This document shows positions 13,860 through 13,867 of a stretch of DNA of 13,867 bases, one piece after another. The translations under genes were made by a program, and so were the position numbers. Source of the stretch: Rhizorhabdus sp. (lineage in GTDB: Bacteria; Pseudomonadota; Alphaproteobacteria; Sphingomonadales; Sphingomonadaceae); assembly GCA_004297635.1 (NCBI GenBank), contig SCUQ01000297.1, positions 1 to 13,867 of the forward strand, written 5' to 3'. The first letter of the stretch is position 1. Each line of letters opens with the position of its first letter. The notes under the pieces are model-generated. The model saw nothing but the letters and a program-made list of their open reading frames with translations, had not been told where the DNA came from and made no database searches.

Positions 13860-13867
13860 GATTCTCC

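Noticed and set aside
1..13867. CRISPR arrays, tRNA/rRNA genes, insertion sequences, integrases, toxin-antitoxin pairs
   Set aside because: I looked for regular repeats, cloverleaf-like segments, terminal inverted repeats and transposase motifs and saw none.

Overview
The window is GC-rich, gene-dense DNA with codon use and protein families typical of an alphaproteobacterium, most likely a sphingomonad. That placement is an inference from protein style and base composition; there is no rRNA or other marker gene. I find 14 protein-coding genes, one of them cut by the left edge, and no tRNA, rRNA, CRISPR array, insertion sequence or phage gene. No gap between genes is longer than about 125 bases.

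Region 1 (1-1156). A left-truncated plus-strand gene, possibly nucleotide-cyclase-like, converges on a minus-strand gene for a small zinc protein of the GFA (glutathione-dependent formaldehyde-activating) family.

Region 2 (1226-8893) is the most interesting part. It looks like a membrane-sensing partner-switching module. On the minus strand is a complete RsbU-like SpoIIE/PP2C phosphatase with a periplasmic sensor and HAMP domain. Divergent from it is a tightly overlapping four-gene plus-strand operon: (a) an 805-residue polytopic transporter-like protein, resembling the ATP/ADP-translocase (Npt/TLC) branch of the MFS superfamily, fused to a HEAT-repeat tail; (b) a sensor-HAMP protein with no recognisable output domain; (c) a small stand-alone protein resembling a degenerate cyclic-nucleotide-binding domain; (d) a two-TM sensor whose C-terminus looks like a SpoIIE phosphatase that has lost its metal-binding aspartates. 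Beyond this lie a divergently transcribed STAS antagonist (RsbV-like) and HATPase_c_2 anti-sigma-type kinase (RsbW-like). Phosphatase, antagonist and kinase are therefore all present, plus an unusual membrane input. No sigma factor lies in the window, so the output is unknown.

Region 3 (8935-10594). A small bacterial SET-domain protein overlaps a fold-type III PLP-dependent decarboxylase-like gene. The latter keeps the PLP lysine but differs from classical diaminopimelate/ornithine decarboxylases at two active-site motifs.

Region 4 (10624-13867). On the minus strand are a CHASE4-GGDEF-EAL cyclic-di-GMP protein, a 56-residue uncharacterised small protein, and a dienelactone-hydrolase-family enzyme. 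The last two are almost contiguous and probably translationally coupled.
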